Assembly (NCBI GenBank): GCA_910578505.1
Contig: CAJTPV010000012.1
Span: 14,263-78,262 of the forward strand
Length of the DNA stretch: 64,000 nucleotides
Origin: an uncultured Oscillospiraceae bacterium
Lineage (GTDB): Bacteria; Bacillota; Clostridia; Oscillospirales; Oscillospiraceae
Reading direction: 5' to 3'
Part shown: piece after piece, positions 23,210-31,985 of the stretch
Layout: every line of letters starts with the position of its first letter
Numbering within the stretch: position 1 is the first letter of the stretch
The notes under the pieces: generated by a model
What the model saw: only the letters and a program-made list of their open reading frames with translations
The model's database searches: none
Told to the model about the DNA's origin: nothing
Translations under genes and position numbers: made by a program

Positions 23210-23990
23210 CATCAAAAGCGCCTTTGCCCACGGGAAGGCATTCATCTCGTTCGTCACCTGCGGCGACCCGGACCTGGACACCACCGCCGCCCTGGCGCGG
23301 ACTATGGCGGAGGCGGGGGCGGACCTGATCGAGCTGGGCATCCCCTTCTCCGACCCCACCGCCGAGGGTCCGGTGATCCAGGCGGCCAACGAGCGGGCAT
23401 TGCGCGGCGGCGTGACGGCGGACAGGATTTTCGAGATGGTGCGGCAGCTGCGCCGGGAGGTGTCTGTCCCGCTGGTATTTATGACCTATGCCAATGTGGT
23501 ATACGGTTATGGCGCGGAAAGATTCATCTCAACCTGCGCGGAAATAGGCGTGGACGGCCTGATCCTGCCGGACGTGCCCTTTGAGGAAAAGGAGGAATTT
23601 GCCCCTCTGTGCCGGAAATACGGGGTGGAGCTGATCTCCCTCATCGCCCCCACCTCCGCCGGACGTGTGGAACAGATCGCAAGGGCGGCGGAGGGGTTCG
23701 TCTACTGCGTGTCCTCCCTGGGTGTGACAGGGGTGCGCAGCGAGATCACCACGGATATCGGCGCCATGGTCCGGCTGGTGCGGGAGGCCAACCCGGATAT
23801 CCCCTGCGCGGTGGGGTTCGGCATCTCCACGCCGGAGCAGGCGGCGGAGATGGCGGCAGTCTCGGACGGCGCGATCGTGGGCTCCGCCATTGTCCGGCTG
23901 GTGGGGCAGTATGGCCGGGAGGCCGTGCCGTATGTGCGGGAATATGTGAAACGAATGAAGGACGCGCTGGGGGAAGACGCTCCGGAATGA
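23202..23990 (+). CDS. trpA: Tryptophan synthase alpha subunit
   Basis: A 262-residue TIM-barrel enzyme that cleaves indole-3-glycerol phosphate. The catalytic Glu is in DLIELGIPFSDPTAEGPVIQ. The catalytic Asp is in DGLILPDVPFEE, and the phosphate site is in VGFGISTPEQAA. The ATG at 23202 overlaps the end of trpB; upstream in-frame codons lie inside trpB. Last gene of the operon. Confidence 0.96.
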   Translation: MSNIKSAFAHGKAFISFVTCGDPDLDTTAALARTMAEAGADLIELGIPFSDPTAEGPVIQAANERALRGGVTADRIFEMVRQLRREVSVPLVFMTYANVVYGYGAERFISTCAEIGVDGLILPDVPFEEKEEFAPLCRKYGVELISLIAPTSAGRVEQIARAAEGFVYCVSSLGVTGVRSEITTDIGAMVRLVREANPDIPCAVGFGISTPEQAAEMAAVSDGAIVGSAIVRLVGQYGREAVPYVREYVKRMKDALGEDAPE

Positions 23991-24065
23991 CGAAATGGTT
24001 TTCATCAATGGCTATCACATCGACAAGACACAGTTTAAGGTCATATGGAATTATAGTAGAAATGA

Positions 24066-24089
24066 AAAACTCCCCAGCCGGGGAGTTTT
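24066..24089. terminator. Terminator after the trp operon
   Basis: AAAACTCCCC pairs with GGGGAGTTTT around AGCC. The stem is symmetrical and can serve both trpA and the convergent kinase remnant. Confidence 0.75.
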
Positions 24090-24095
24090 CCAAAT

Positions 24096-24302
24096 TTATA
24101 GTTGAATTGTGAAACACATCCCAGGCGGGGACTTCATCGGCTTAAAAGAGTAGGGAATGTCCATAGAGGTCAAAAGCGTGTCCACAATATAGAGGCCCGG
24201 GCCGTTGCCTCCGCTCTCCCGGCTCCGGGAAAAGTCTGGACGGTAAAACGGTTCAAATGAAAAAGCCGCCTTCCCGTCAAACACACAAAAAGCAGCCTGC
24301 AT
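24096..24302 (-). pseudogene. Histidine kinase remnant, C-terminal ATP-binding end only
   Basis: The frame carries AFSFEPFYRPDFSRSRESGG, then NGPGLYIVDTLLTSMDIPY and GMCFTIQL. This is the G1/F/G2-box end of a HATPase_c domain from a two-component sensor kinase (normally GGxGLGL; here GNGPGL). The sensor part, the phospho-acceptor His and the N box are missing. Downstream of the trp terminator it is a decayed gene end. Confidence 0.75.
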
Positions 24303-24333
24303 TCACAGACTGCTTTTTGTGGCTTTATAGAGT

Positions 24334-24645
24334 TCAGATCAGTTTTTCATAGTCCTGCTTGCCGTGGAAAAAGCGCAGGATATTGACAGTTTTCCTGTCC
24401 TTGTCTACTTGGTAAATCATGATGTAGTTGCGAATTACCACTTTCCGATAGCCCAATTCTCTCAAACGTGGGTCGCGGCAGGCTTCATACATCAACGGCA
24501 TACGTTCTATTCCATCATAGCATTCTTCGATGTCTTTCAGCAAAGAGGCCGCAGCGGTTTTGTTCTCCAGCGACAAGACGATATAGCCGATTGTGGTGTC
24601 AAGGTCGCGTTGAAAGGAATCGGTCTTTACGAGCTTATAGGGCAT
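24334..24645 (-). CDS. RelE/ParE-type toxin
   Basis: A 103-residue protein from ATG 24645 (MPYKLVKTDSFQRDLDTTIG). The fold signature of RelE/ParE is visible: RMPLMYEACRDPRLRELGYR, then VIRNYIMIYQVDKDRKTVNI with LRFFHGKQDYEKLI. RelE members cut mRNA in the ribosomal A site, ParE members poison gyrase; the sequence does not separate the two. Its start overlaps the antitoxin end by 11 bases. Confidence 0.85.
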   Translation of the reverse strand: MPYKLVKTDSFQRDLDTTIGYIVLSLENKTAAASLLKDIEECYDGIERMPLMYEACRDPRLRELGYRKVVIRNYIMIYQVDKDRKTVNILRFFHGKQDYEKLI

Positions 24646-24895
24646 ACTTTTCACGCAGTGTCCGCAGCCCTTCACGGGCGTCAGACACTTTTCCCTCCCT
24701 GACTTCGGCTTCCGCTTCGGCCAGTTTGAAATAGACATCGGCCATAAACATTTTTTCTTCGTAGACTTTCATGCTCATAATGACCATGTCCCCATAGCCG
24801 TTCTTGGTGATATAGATCGGTTCAGGAGACTCGCTGCACATCTGCGAGATCGCTGCGGTATCTTTCAAATCACGGATGGGGATAATACGCGGCAT
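24635..24895 (-). CDS. Phd/YefM-type antitoxin
   Basis: An 86-residue protein. The N-terminal DNA-binding part reads IIPIRDLKDTAAISQMC, then EPIYITKNGYGDMVIMSMKV, the usual Phd/YefM pattern. The C-terminal half is a Glu-rich helix (KLAEAEAEVREGKVSDAREG) that should wrap the toxin. It precedes the toxin, normal for autoregulated type II systems. Confidence 0.85.
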   Translation of the reverse strand: MPRIIPIRDLKDTAAISQMCSESPEPIYITKNGYGDMVIMSMKVYEEKMFMADVYFKLAEAEAEVREGKVSDAREGLRTLREKYAL

Positions 24896-25029
24896 ACAAT
24901 CAGCTCCCTTCGTGGCCTAATCATATCATAATTATCCCGCGGATGCAATAGAATATTTCCTTAGAATAGATTGCATCTGTACCTATAGCAATCTTCAAAA
25001 TCGCCATCAGAACGCCCCTCCGTCACGGC

Positions 25030-25170
25030 TGATACCGCGCTGCCTCCCCCTAAAGAGGGGAGGCAAGCACTGACGCACCGCATTTGCTTCGCAATTCCTC
25101 CTCTGCTGAGCAGTTGTCCTTGGCTCTCCCAAAGAGGGAGCTGTCAGCCTGCCCTGTCAGCCTGCGGCTG
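25030..25170. repeat. Palindromic intergenic repeat cluster
   Basis: This part of a 347-base gap contains nested stems: CCTCCCC...GGGGAGG (about 25043-25063), GGCTCTCCC...GGGAGCTG (about 25122-25144) and GTCAGCCTGCGGCTGAC (25156-25172). Such stems recur in Oscillospiraceae intergenic DNA. The 13-mer at 25156-25168 is found inverted at 31810-31822. No gene is seen in the gap. Confidence 0.45.
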
Positions 25171-25179
25171 ACAAAAGCA

Positions 25180-25208
25180 TTGAAATATGCTGCTTTATAT
25201 GGTATAGT
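25180..25208 (+). promoter_or_regulatory. Promoter of the zinc-ribbon/nhaC pair
   Basis: TTGAAA (25180-25185), 17-base spacer, TATAGT (25203-25208), 34 bases before the ATG at 25243. Confidence 0.65.
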
Positions 25209-25242
25209 ACCGTTAAATCGGCTATAAAAGGAGAGTCTGCAT

Positions 25243-25842
25243 ATGCCTGAGGAAATGAGGGCCATTGGATATATTTGTCCGGAATGCGGGAAAGCTGTAT
25301 ATGGCGAGCGGACCATCTTCGCTTTAAGCGCGGCGGCGGTCGGACTGGTCTGCGAATGCGGCCGCAGCGAGCTGACGGCAGAGCCCTGTGGAGATCGGTA
25401 CCGGGTGACGGCGCCCTGCGGCGTATGCGGCGGGGAGCACCGGGCGGAGGCACCGGCGGACCGGGTGCTCCGCGGCCCCGGCGTGGGACTGGCCTGCCCG
25501 AAAAGCCGCCAGCTGTGCTGCTATATCGGGGACGTGTACCGGGTGCAGCGGGCCATGCGGGAGCTGGAGATCGCCGTGGAGAAGCAGAAGGAGCAGCCGG
25601 ACGCCGCCTTCACGGATCATACGATCATGTATGAAGTTCTCTCTGAACTGCGGGACATCGCGGCCCGCGGCGGCATATCCTGTACCTGTGGGGCCGTGGG
25701 CTGCTCGATGGAGGTTTACGGCAGCGCGGTGGAGCTGGCCTGCCCCTCCTGCGGCGGACGCCTGCGGATCCCGGCGGCCACGGACGAGGACCTGGACCGG
25801 CTGTGCTGTCAGGTCACCCTGACCATTCGAGGGGGGCGGTGA
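25243..25842 (+). CDS. Multi-zinc-ribbon protein, unknown function
   Basis: A 199-residue protein with five CxxC-type knuckles: CPECG at the N-terminus, CECG, CGVCGG, then CTCG and CPSCGG near the C-terminus. They suggest two or three structural zinc sites. The middle holds a helix (VQRAMRELEIAVEKQKEQ). There is no signal peptide or membrane segment, so it is cytoplasmic. Its stop lies one base before the nhaC ATG, so the two are one transcript. No family name is recognised; a regulatory role for the antiporter would be a guess. Confidence 0.65.
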   Translation: MPEEMRAIGYICPECGKAVYGERTIFALSAAAVGLVCECGRSELTAEPCGDRYRVTAPCGVCGGEHRAEAPADRVLRGPGVGLACPKSRQLCCYIGDVYRVQRAMRELEIAVEKQKEQPDAAFTDHTIMYEVLSELRDIAARGGISCTCGAVGCSMEVYGSAVELACPSCGGRLRIPAATDEDLDRLCCQVTLTIRGGR

Positions 25843-25843
25843 C

Positions 25844-27160
25844 ATGCTGGCGGCATGCTTTGTGCTGTTTTTTGCTATGGTGGCCGCCGCCCTGCTGTCC
25901 GGCCTGTCGGTGGCCTGGGCCCTGCTGGGCGGTCTGATCCTGTTCTGGCTGCTGGGCCTACGCCAGGGCTTCAGCAGCCGGGCGCTGTGGGAGATGGCGT
26001 GGAACAAGTGCCGGAAGTCCCTGATCGTGGTGACGGTGATCGCGCTGATCGGCGTGATCACCGGCCTGTGGCGCTTGAGCGGCACCATCGCCTACTGTAT
26101 TGTCAGGGGCGTGGAGCTGGTGACGCCCCGGCTGTTTCTGGTGGTGGGGTTCCTGCTGTGCGCCGCCCTCAGCTATGTGCTGGGCACGTCCTATGGCGTC
26201 AGCAGCACCATGGGGGTGATCCTGATGGCCCTGGCCCGCTCCGGCGGCGTGGACCCCACCGTGACCGCCGGGGTGATCCTCTCCGGGGTGTATTTCGGGG
26301 ACCGGTGCAGCCCGGCCTCCTCCGCCGCCAGCCTGGTGGCGGCGGTGACGGAGACGGATTTATACCGCAACGTCCGGCAGATGCTGCGCACGGGCCTGCT
26401 GCCCACCCTGCTGACCCTGGCCCTGTATACGCTCCTCAGCTTCCGCCACCCCATCACGGGGCTGGACGAGGCGGTGCTGTCCGCGCTGACGGAGCACTTC
26501 TCCATGAGCTGGCTCTCCCTGCTGCCGGCAGTGGTGATGTTTGTGCTGCCCCTGTGCAAAGTGCCCATTAAGCTGGCCATGGGGGCCAGCATCGCGGCGG
26601 CGGCGGTTTTGGCCGTGGCCGTGCAGGGCTTTTCCCTGGGGGATCTGGTGCGGTGCGCCTGGAGCGGATACCACCCCCAGGACGGAGAGCTGGCGGCGGT
26701 GTTGTCCGGCGGCGGCGTGACCAGCATGGCGTCCAGCTATGTGATTGTGCTGCTGACCGGGCTGTACTCCGGCATATTGGAGGGTACCGGCAGCCTGCGG
26801 CCCCTCAGCGGCCGGGCGGAGGCTCTGGCGGAGCGGATCGGCCGGTTCCCGGCCATGATTGCCGTGTCGGTGATCTGCGCGGCGGTGCTGTGCAACCAGG
26901 CGGTGACCAGCATGATGGGGGAGCAGCTGCTGGGCCGCGTTTACACCAGCCGGGAGGAGCTGGCCATGGACATTGAGAACTCCGGCATCATGCTCGCGGG
27001 CCTGATCCCCTGGTCCATCGCCTGCAGCATCCCCCTGGCCATGCTGGGCGCGGACGCAAGGGCCCTGCCCTACGCGGCGCTGCTGTGGCTGACGCCGGTC
27101 TGCTATTGGTTGACGAAGAGACATTTTTATCCGGTGTCTCAGACAGGGGAAGAGGGATAG
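25844..27160 (+). CDS. nhaC: NhaC-family Na+/H+ antiporter
   Basis: A 438-residue polytopic membrane protein with about 11-12 hydrophobic segments. The NhaC-type core is visible: GTSYGVSSTMGVILMALARS, then GVILSGVYFGDRCSPASSAA, then a second repeat near GGGVTSMASSYVIVLLTGLY. The family exchanges Na+ (or organic ions such as malate/lactate in some members) for protons. The substrate cannot be set from sequence. It is cotranscribed with the zinc-ribbon gene. Confidence 0.85.
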   Translation: MLAACFVLFFAMVAAALLSGLSVAWALLGGLILFWLLGLRQGFSSRALWEMAWNKCRKSLIVVTVIALIGVITGLWRLSGTIAYCIVRGVELVTPRLFLVVGFLLCAALSYVLGTSYGVSSTMGVILMALARSGGVDPTVTAGVILSGVYFGDRCSPASSAASLVAAVTETDLYRNVRQMLRTGLLPTLLTLALYTLLSFRHPITGLDEAVLSALTEHFSMSWLSLLPAVVMFVLPLCKVPIKLAMGASIAAAAVLAVAVQGFSLGDLVRCAWSGYHPQDGELAAVLSGGGVTSMASSYVIVLLTGLYSGILEGTGSLRPLSGRAEALAERIGRFPAMIAVSVICAAVLCNQAVTSMMGEQLLGRVYTSREELAMDIENSGIMLAGLIPWSIACSIPLAMLGADARALPYAALLWLTPVCYWLTKRHFYPVSQTGEEG

Positions 27161-27282
27161 CGCATGATTCGATTTTTGTCCCGGCGCTTTATCCGGGACT
27201 GTGACAATGCAGCCGGCCCCGCCGTCCGGCGGATGGCCGGCGGTGGTCCATGGGGAGAAGGGGTATCTATAGGGGGGATTTT

Positions 27283-28845
27283 GTGTTGAACAAGCCGGAG
27301 AGCGAGGAAAAAAGCAGAACGGAGTATTCCGCCAGAAACATGACCGTGGCCGTCATCGCCCAGGCCCTGTCTATTCTGGCGGGCTTCTGCACGCGCATGG
27401 TATTCACCCACACCCTCAGCCGGGAATACGCCGGCGTCAACGGGCTGTTCTCCAATATTCTGAGCGTGCTGGCCCTGTCGGAGCTGGGCGCCGGCGCGGC
27501 CATCACCTACGCCCTCTACAAGCCCATCGCGGCAGGGGACATTGAAAAGCAGAAGTCGCTGATGCGGCTGTTCCGGCGCTTTTACCGGCTGGTGGCCCTG
27601 GTGATCTTCACCGGGGGGCTGACGGTGATCCCCTTCATGGACCTGCTGATGAAAAACCGACCGGATATCGACCATCTGGTCCTGATCTATCTGCTGTATC
27701 TCAGCGGCGCTGTGTCCTCCTATCTGATGACCCACAAGCGGATGCTAATCGAGACCCATCAGCTGTCCTATATCTGCGTCCTCTACCAGACCGGCTCCCT
27801 GCTGGCGCAGTATGCGCTGCAGGTCGTCGTGCTGCTGACCAGCGGGAATTTTCTCCTGTACATATCCATCGCCACCGTGTGCACCATTCTGAACAACCTC
27901 GCCATATCCCGCAGGGCGGATAAACTGTACCCCTTCCTCCGGGACAGGGACATCCGGGAGCTGCCGGAGGGGGAGAGGAGAGAGATCGTTCAGAACACCC
28001 GCGCGCTGCTGCTGCACAAGATCGGCGGGGTGGCGGTGAACAACACGGACAACCTGCTGCTGTCCTCCCTGGTGGGTCTGACCAGCAACGGCCTGTACTC
28101 CAACTACTACCTGATCATCCACTCCATCCGGCAGGTGCTCAACCAGACCTTTCAGGGTCTGACGGCCAGCGTGGGCAATCTGGGCGCGGCCACAGACCCG
28201 GCGCGGGTGCGGCGGGTGTTTGAGGCCACCTTTTTTATGGGGCAGTGGATGTTCGGCCTGGCGGCAATCTGCATCGCCGAGCTGATCGACCCTGTCGTAG
28301 CCCTCTGCTTTGGGCCCTCCTACGTATTCTCCAGGGACATCACCCTGATCCTCTGCGTGATCTTCTATCTGACCGGGATGCGTCAGGCCACGATGGTATT
28401 CCGCAACTCCCTGGGCATCTTCTGGTATGACCGGTATAAGCCTCTGGCGGAGGCGGCCATTAATCTGGGCGCGTCCATTGTGCTGGGGCTGAAGCTGGGG
28501 ACGGCGGGCGTCTTTCTGGGGACCATTATCAGCACGGTGGCCACATCCCTCTGGGTGGAGCCGCTGATGCTGTACCGGCACTTCCTGCATGTGCCCGCCA
28601 GGTCCTACTTCCTCCGCTATGGCCTGTATGCCTCAGTGACGGCGCTGCTGTGGTACGGCGAGGACCTGCTGTGCCGGGGGCTCGGCGGCGGGGTGTGGGC
28701 GATCGCGCTGCGGCTGGCGGTCTGCGTGACAGTGACCAATCTGGCCTATCTGCTGCTGTATCACCGGACCAAAGAGTTCCAGCTGCTGCTGGACAAGGGG
28801 CGGCTGCTGCTGGAGCGCCGGCTCCCCGGATGGTTCCGGCGCTGA
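27283..28845 (+). CDS. Polysaccharide/oligosaccharide flippase of the MOP superfamily
   Basis: A membrane protein of about 520 residues with 12-14 predicted helices. The N-terminus (ARNMTVAVIAQALSILAGFC, then RMVFTHTLSREYAGVNGLFS) has the Wzx/RfbX-like pattern. Members flip lipid-linked glycans across the membrane. The GTG at 27283 is preferred because AGGGGGG lies five bases upstream; an ATG at 27250 has no ribosome site. No glycosyltransferases flank it, so the cargo is unknown. Confidence 0.8.
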   Translation: MLNKPESEEKSRTEYSARNMTVAVIAQALSILAGFCTRMVFTHTLSREYAGVNGLFSNILSVLALSELGAGAAITYALYKPIAAGDIEKQKSLMRLFRRFYRLVALVIFTGGLTVIPFMDLLMKNRPDIDHLVLIYLLYLSGAVSSYLMTHKRMLIETHQLSYICVLYQTGSLLAQYALQVVVLLTSGNFLLYISIATVCTILNNLAISRRADKLYPFLRDRDIRELPEGERREIVQNTRALLLHKIGGVAVNNTDNLLLSSLVGLTSNGLYSNYYLIIHSIRQVLNQTFQGLTASVGNLGAATDPARVRRVFEATFFMGQWMFGLAAICIAELIDPVVALCFGPSYVFSRDITLILCVIFYLTGMRQATMVFRNSLGIFWYDRYKPLAEAAINLGASIVLGLKLGTAGVFLGTIISTVATSLWVEPLMLYRHFLHVPARSYFLRYGLYASVTALLWYGEDLLCRGLGGGVWAIALRLAVCVTVTNLAYLLLYHRTKEFQLLLDKGRLLLERRLPGWFRR

Positions 28846-28894
28846 TGCAGACCGGGAGAACGGCTCTGCATATGCCGCTTTTCTGCGTTTGTAT

Positions 28895-28955
28895 CCGCAG
28901 CCGGAAGAGGCCGCCCGATAAGGGCGGCCTCTTCCGGTCTGCGGCTGTTTTTTTA
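28895..28955 (+). terminator. Strong terminator after the flippase gene
   Basis: CCGCAG plus CCGGAAGAGGCCGCCC (28895-28916) pairs with GGGCGGCCTCTTCCGG and CTGCGG (28922-28944), followed by a run of eight T. Confidence 0.9.
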
Positions 28956-28978
28956 CAGTCCTTTTGGGATCGGTTGTG

Positions 28979-30544
28979 TCAGGGGAGATAGTTCATGGGG
29001 TTCTGGCGCTCGCCGTTGAGCCGGACCTCAAAGTGGCAGTGGTTGCCGGTGGAGCGGCCTGTGCTGCCCATCTCCGCGATGTGCTGGCCCTTGTAGACCT
29101 TGTCGCCCACGCCCACCTCCAGGCTGCTGTTGTGGCCGTAGTAGGTGACATAGCCGTTGCCGTGGTCGATCTGCACCAGGTAGCCGTATCCGCTCATCCA
29201 GCCGGCGTAGACCACCTCGCCGCCGTCGGCGGCCACGATGTCCGTGCCGTAGGAGTTGGCGATGTCGATGCCGCCGTGGAAGGAGCTGCCGCCGAAAATG
29301 CTGCGGTAGCCGTACTTGGAGGAGATGGTGCCGCTGGTGGGCCAGCGGAAGGACCCGGTGGGCAGCCATGTGGGCCGCTCCTGGGTGCCCTTGGCCTGGA
29401 TCTCCGTGACCGGCTCTTTGAGGACGGTCTCGGACTCGATCACCCGGTCCACCTCCGCCTGGCCCTCGTAGGTGACACGGGCCACGATGTCCGCAGAGCC
29501 GTACTCGCCCTTGCTGATGACCTTGAAGTCGCCCACATACATGGTGTCGTCATCCACATACTCAATCTCATAGGGCAGCTCGGTCTGGTACTGCTCAATC
29601 TGTACGGACCGGACGGTCAGATAGGGCACCGCGTTGCTGATGAGCAGCTCGTCGCCAATCTGGAGCTTGTCGATGTCATAGCCGGGATTCAGCGAGAGCA
29701 GCTCGGCGTTGGTCAGGTTGTGGTCCTGGGCAATCAGGGACCAGCAGTCGCCCTCCGCCACCGTGTAGGTGACCTCCCCCGCCTTGGTGCTGTTGAGCAG
29801 CAGCGCGGTGTCCGCCAGGTTGGTGAAGTCCTCCACCGGCAGATCGCACTCCCGGACCTCCACCCTCTCCAGGAAATCCGCAGAGACGGTATTCTCGCTG
29901 CGATAGGGCGTTTTGACCTGATCCAACAGGGCCTCAAAGGCGCCCTCCGTCTGGGTCGCGCCGATAAAGTCGCCGTCAATATAGAGGGCGTAGCCGTGCT
30001 CCACCACCCGCAGGGTGCTGCTCAGAGCCTCCTCCAGCTCCTCCTCGCCCACCAGCGCGCTGCGGGCCGCCAGGCCGGTGCTGTAGGCCAGCTGGCTGTC
30101 CTCCATGGTGAAGTCGTAGCCCAGGACGGCGGAGATGGTCCGCTCCACCGACGTGCGGGCCGCCCGGGCCTCGCTCTCCGAGGCCACCGTGCCCAGCTCC
30201 ACGCCGTCAAAGATCACCGTGGTGCCGGTGGTATAGCGGACCGTGTAGACGGAGAAGGCTGCCGCGGTCAGGCTGACCGCCAGAAAGGCGGCGGTATATG
30301 CCCGCCGGGGCGCGGGAAGCGCCCGCAGGCGGGAAACAAGACCGCACCAGCCAACCCGCAGGCGCAGGGCCTGGTTGCACAGCTTCCGCCGCACCGCCGG
30401 GGTGCAGCCGCGCAGAAGCAGCCGCAGCTGCTGCCAGGGACTGCTGGACTCCGGGAACCGCTGCCGGCCCTGCCAGCTGGGCTGTTGGCCGGACTGATTC
30501 CCCCTCTTTTCCGTGGGTTGATATCTATTTTTAGGGCTTGCCAT
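28979..30544 (-). CDS. Membrane-anchored M23 peptidase with LysM and G5 domains
   Basis: A 521-residue protein. A basic cytoplasmic N-terminus (about 85 residues) precedes one membrane segment (YTAAFLAVSLTAAAFSVYTV). The outside part contains a helical region, a LysM domain (VTYTVAEGDCWSLIAQDHNL), a G5-like domain ending near GSADIVARVTYEG and a C-terminal lysostaphin-type M23 domain. Zinc ligands are H423 and D427 in HGGIDIA, and HCHFEV near 502-504. It should cut peptidoglycan cross-links during growth, division or sporulation. Family members with this layout resemble the SpoIIQ/YebA group. Confidence 0.88.
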   Translation of the reverse strand: MASPKNRYQPTEKRGNQSGQQPSWQGRQRFPESSSPWQQLRLLLRGCTPAVRRKLCNQALRLRVGWCGLVSRLRALPAPRRAYTAAFLAVSLTAAAFSVYTVRYTTGTTVIFDGVELGTVASESEARAARTSVERTISAVLGYDFTMEDSQLAYSTGLAARSALVGEEELEEALSSTLRVVEHGYALYIDGDFIGATQTEGAFEALLDQVKTPYRSENTVSADFLERVEVRECDLPVEDFTNLADTALLLNSTKAGEVTYTVAEGDCWSLIAQDHNLTNAELLSLNPGYDIDKLQIGDELLISNAVPYLTVRSVQIEQYQTELPYEIEYVDDDTMYVGDFKVISKGEYGSADIVARVTYEGQAEVDRVIESETVLKEPVTEIQAKGTQERPTWLPTGSFRWPTSGTISSKYGYRSIFGGSSFHGGIDIANSYGTDIVAADGGEVVYAGWMSGYGYLVQIDHGNGYVTYYGHNSSLEVGVGDKVYKGQHIAEMGSTGRSTGNHCHFEVRLNGERQNPMNYLP

Positions 30545-30655
30545 GCTTTATTCCTCCGGGTGGTTACAAATCCATGAAAAGTGTTACAAATAGTTACAGG
30601 CGTATTCTACACCCTTTTCCCCCGGCAGTCAAGTCCTCAGACGCATTTTTCGGGC

Positions 30656-31717
30656 TCATTGGCCCATTTTTTTGCCGAAGGCGGCGCTGCGCCCGGCGAT
30701 GCCCGCCAGCCTCACCAGGCTGCCCTTCTCGTTGGCCGTCTCCAGCATGCAGAACCGGGGCGGCAGATAAAAGCTCTTGTTCATATTCAGCCCGGAGATC
30801 AGCTGCCGGGCGATCAGGTCGCCCCCCGAATAGCCGGAGACGATGAGCCCGTAGAGCCGCTTGTCGTAGAACCGGTTCTGCCGGAAGAGGGCTGTCAGCC
30901 GGTTGACAAAGGCGGTCAGGTTGGCGGCCAGGGCGTCGTTATAGTTGGCGCAGAGCATGACCAGCGTGTCGCAGTCCCGCACCGCCGGGAACACCTCCTC
31001 CACCATGGGTCCGCCATAGAAGCAGCCCCCCTGCTGGCCGAAGTGCATGCACGCCGTATAGCTGCAGCCGATGCAGTCGGCCAGGGTCCCGTTCTGCAGA
31101 CACAGCTCCCGCACCTCCGCAGTCTCCGGCAGGCCCTCCTTTACCAGCTCCCACAGGGCCAGGGTGTTGCTGGTGGCCCGTGCGGAGGCGTGGATGGCCA
31201 GCACCCGCCGGGCGGGGGGCGGGGACTGCCAGGCAGTCAGGCGGTCCACCAGCTCCGCGATGGCCAGGCGGAGGGCGGTGGGCTCGTCGGTGCCGCTGAG
31301 CTGGGCCTGCACCTGGAAATTGCGCAGGGAGCCGGTGGCCTCCACCAGCGGGCGGCCCAGGAACGCGCAGCCCGCCAGATTGGCCGCCAGCACCAGGTCC
31401 CGGGCCACGTCCTTGGTGTACAGCTCCCCCACGCCGGTGACCACCAGCGCGCCGGTGCAGCCCTCCAGCAGCCCGCCGTCCAGGCGGAGCCGGGAGAGCA
31501 TGCGGTAGTAGCTGAGGTTGCAGCCGCCCTCGTCCAGGGCCACGGCGAACAGGAGCCTTTTTCCCCGCAGGCCGTCCAGACCCTCCGCCGGGTCCCGCCA
31601 GACCGCCCCGGCGGGGAGCAGCGGCAGCAGCAGGGACTGCAGCTGCCCGGCGTATTCGTTTTGCGGCAGGATGACCGTCAGGCCGCTGTCCGTCCGCGCT
31701 TCCAATCTGTTGTCCAC
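30656..31717 (-). CDS. Flavodoxin-fold NAD(P)H-dependent oxidoreductase with unknown N-terminal domain
   Basis: A 353-residue protein. The C-terminal half (from about residue 165) is an FMN-reductase/flavodoxin fold: RRVLAIHASARATSNTLALW (FMN-phosphate loop), a cysteine motif CIGCSYTACMHFGQQGGC as in iron-sulfur flavoproteins, then DTLVMLCANYNDALAANL. The N-terminal half (VILPQNEYAGQLQSLLLPLL, then TGVGELYTKDVARDLVLAA) is not recognised and may be an old duplicate of the same fold. GTG 31717 is chosen because GGGAGGG lies nine bases upstream. Confidence 0.75.
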   Translation of the reverse strand: MDNRLEARTDSGLTVILPQNEYAGQLQSLLLPLLPAGAVWRDPAEGLDGLRGKRLLFAVALDEGGCNLSYYRMLSRLRLDGGLLEGCTGALVVTGVGELYTKDVARDLVLAANLAGCAFLGRPLVEATGSLRNFQVQAQLSGTDEPTALRLAIAELVDRLTAWQSPPPARRVLAIHASARATSNTLALWELVKEGLPETAEVRELCLQNGTLADCIGCSYTACMHFGQQGGCFYGGPMVEEVFPAVRDCDTLVMLCANYNDALAANLTAFVNRLTALFRQNRFYDKRLYGLIVSGYSGGDLIARQLISGLNMNKSFYLPPRFCMLETANEKGSLVRLAGIAGRSAAFGKKMGQ

Positions 31718-31985
31718 CTTTCCATGCCCTCCCTGAACCATTTTTTCGGCTCTATTATAGGGCAGACAGGCGGGGATGTCCAGTGAAATCTTCGTGTGCC
31801 GGCGTCGGGGCCGCAGGCTGACTGAGAGGGCGTCGGGGCGCCTTGTCCGGAAGTTTGCTGTCTGCTTCGCATTGCATCCGGCGAGGGGCAAACAAAAAAT
31901 CCCAGAAAAAGGCAGCCGCGAAATGGAGACAGCGGGACATACTAGGGCAAACGGCAAAATTCAGGGAAAAGCTAAAGGAGCGCGG

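Noticed and set aside
23609..24112. A plus-strand frame continuing past trpA
   Set aside because: Out of frame with trpA; Gly/Arg-rich shadow, and a terminator lies at 24066.
28964..30577. A 537-codon open frame antisense to the M23 peptidase
   Set aside because: Shadow frame overlapping the terminator of the flippase gene; no recognisable domain.
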